This document shows positions 6,442 to 7,426 of a DNA stretch of 7,426 nt, piece after piece; positions within the stretch are counted from its first letter, which is position 1; every line of letters starts with the position of its first letter. The notes under the pieces are model-generated. The model was not told where the DNA came from. It saw nothing but the letters and a program-made list of their open reading frames with translations, and searched no databases. Position numbers and translations under genes: made by a program. The DNA is from a candidate division LCP-89 bacterium. GTDB lineage: Bacteria > Electryoneota > B3-LCP. The stretch lies in NCBI GenBank assembly GCA_025774735.1, contig JALGZU010000138.1, positions 1-7,426 of the forward strand, given 5' to 3'.

Positions 6442-6470
6442 AATATATTCGTCCTGCTGAAAAGAGTCAA
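6442..6470 (-). promoter_or_regulatory. Main lon promoter, distal
   Basis: On the - strand TTGACT (6470-6465) and TATATT (6447-6442) are separated by exactly 17 bases, the same hexamers and spacing as the promoter at 673-701. Transcription would begin near 6435, giving lon a leader of about 270 bases. This region between the GDH terminator and lon (6166-6525) holds no credible gene. I see no CIRCE element or sigma-32-type sequence in it. Confidence 0.65.
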
Positions 6471-6525
6471 GAAGTTTCGGCCAAAATACTCCCGTCGATA
6501 TTAATGAATTTCAACCCAGAGCGAC

Positions 6526-6554
6526 AAAAAAATCCCGGAATCGATCCGGGATTT
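6526..6554 (-). terminator. Rho-independent terminator of the glutamate dehydrogenase gene
   Basis: On the - strand a 10-base-pair stem (6554-6545 with 6539-6530) with a 5-base loop is followed by a seven-T run (6532-6526) that begins within the stem. It starts 19 bases after the stop codon and lies just before the lon promoter, so lon is a separate transcription unit. Confidence 0.9.
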
Positions 6555-6573
6555 AAGCAGATAGGCAGTAGGA

Positions 6574-7426
6574 CTAGGCATAGAGACCGCGCAGTTCACT
6601 CGCCCTGGTGACGCGCTCGATCGCCACGATGAACGCAGCGATGCGCATGTTGACCTTATGTTTCAACGAAGTTTGGTACACGTCGTTGAACGCATTGACC
6701 ATGTACCGTTCGAGATCCTCACGCACCCGGTCGGCCTCCCAGTAGTAGCCCATGCGGTTCTGAACCCACTCAAGGTAGCTCACGGTGACGCCGCCGGCGT
6801 TGCAGAGGATATCCGGAATGATGAATACGTTGTTCTTATCCAGAACGCTATCGGCTTCAAAGGTGCAGGGGCCATTGGCGCACTCGGCGATGATCTTGGG
6901 TTTGACCTTGCGGGCATTTTCCTCGGTGATCTGGTTTTCCAGTGCCGCGGGAATCAGGATATCTACTTGCTCTTCGAGGAGCTGCATGGGATCATCGTAA
7001 GCAGTAGCGCCAGTGCTGCGATCAAATCCTTTCAGGTTTTTGTGTTCCCTTACGTATTTGATCGCCTGTTCGGGATCGATCCCCTGATCCATGTTATAAA
7101 AGCCCCCTCCAATATCGCTGATGGCGACGATCTTGCAACCGTCCTCTCGCAGCAATTTGGCAGCGAAAGAGCCCGCGTTTCCGTAGCCCTGAATCGCCAC
7201 GGTGGCGCCTCGCAGGTCCAGTCCCATCCTCCTGGCGGCTTCGCGCACGCAAAAGACCATGCCCTGAGCCGTTGCGGCTGCGCGACCGGCGCTGCCGCCC
7301 AATTCGAGAGGTTTGCCGGTGATGACGGCAGGGGTGTGGTTGCGGTAATGCATGGAGTAGGTATCCATCATCCAGGCCATGACCATGGGGCCGGTATTGA
7401 CGTCCGGTGCGGGGATATCGCGATCC
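6574..7426 (-). CDS. Glu/Leu/Phe/Val dehydrogenase, probably glutamate dehydrogenase (5' end outside window)
   Basis: The frame is open to the window edge and reads [11 protein letters not shown] before a Met at 7386, so that Met is internal. About 284 residues are present, and roughly the first 130-150 of the usual ~420 are missing. PAPDV carries the catalytic aspartate of the family. The Rossmann domain has [11 protein letters not shown] (GxGxxG), strand end [20 protein letters not shown] and [21 protein letters not shown]. This order and the final helix ending in ELRGLYA fit hexameric glutamate dehydrogenases of the GdhA/GudB type, which interconvert glutamate with 2-oxoglutarate plus ammonia using NAD(P)H. 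The substrate-binding lysines lie in the missing N-terminal part, so glutamate over leucine or valine rests on overall similarity. The aspartate ending the second Rossmann strand hints at NAD preference, weakly. Confidence 0.9.
   Translation of the reverse strand, partial: DRDIPAPDVNTGPMVMAWMMDTYSMHYRNHTPAVITGKPLELGGSAGRAAATAQGMVFCVREAARRMGLDLRGATVAIQGYGNAGSFAAKLLREDGCKIVAISDIGGGFYNMDQGIDPEQAIKYVREHKNLKGFDRSTGATAYDDPMQLLEEQVDILIPAALENQITEENARKVKPKIIAECANGPCTFEADSVLDKNNVFIIPDILCNAGGVTVSYLEWVQNRMGYYWEADRVREDLERYMVNAFNDVYQTSLKHKVNMRIAAFIVAIERVTRASELRGLYA

Noticed and set aside
6212..6470. Heat-shock CIRCE or sigma-32 site upstream of lon
   Set aside because: I looked for the TTAGCACTC/GAGTGCTAA repeat and a CTTGAAA/CCCCAT pair and found neither.
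6276..6504. Two 64-residue open frames, one per strand, in the lon leader
   Set aside because: The - strand one starts at the TTG of the -35 box; the + strand one has no ribosome binding site and crosses the inverted repeat and promoter. Neither product looks protein-like.

Overview
The window fits a bacterium of the FCB superphylum, probably one of its candidate phyla (for example Zixibacteria, KSB1, Marinimicrobia or a relative) rather than a classical Bacteroidota. Two proteins end in a type IX secretion (Por/T9SS type A) sorting domain with the YPNPFN hallmark. The three best promoters are of ordinary sigma-70 type (TTGACT or TTGAAT, a 17-base spacer, then TATATT or TATTAT), not the TAnnTTTG type of Bacteroidota. 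The phylum is inferred from style alone; no marker gene is present.

Layout. Bases 1-1789 (+ strand) hold two T9SS cargo genes. The first is the 3' end of a larger secreted protein. The second is a complete 328-residue protein with a signal peptide, a striking run of 17 Thr-Cys dipeptides, a fibronectin-III-like domain and a sorting tail closely related to that of the first protein. It has its own promoter (673-701) and ends at a strong hairpin (1811-1837) that also separates it from the convergent genes. On the - strand, a TPR protein (3121-2498) and a MtnX-like HAD phosphatase (2505-1861) overlap by 8 bases and form an operon with its own promoter (3147-3175). Upstream, also on the - strand, lon (6165-3718) is followed after 20 bases by an OsmC-family gene (3697-3290) and a terminator (3228-3252). 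The lon gene has a leader of about 270 bases containing a perfect inverted repeat and a possible second promoter. At the right edge is the 3' part of a glutamate dehydrogenase gene (7426-6574), closed by a strong terminator (6526-6554).

How the genes relate. The right side is housekeeping: amino-acid catabolism (GDH), protein quality control (Lon) and a thiol-peroxidase-type OsmC protein co-transcribed with Lon. The left side is accessory and surface-directed. The main novelty candidate is the Cys-repeat T9SS cargo. It has an almost regular 4,4,4,4,5 Cys spacing (a 21-residue unit), and the unit copies differ largely by synonymous codons, which suggests selection on the protein. No mobile element, tRNA, rRNA or CRISPR array was seen.
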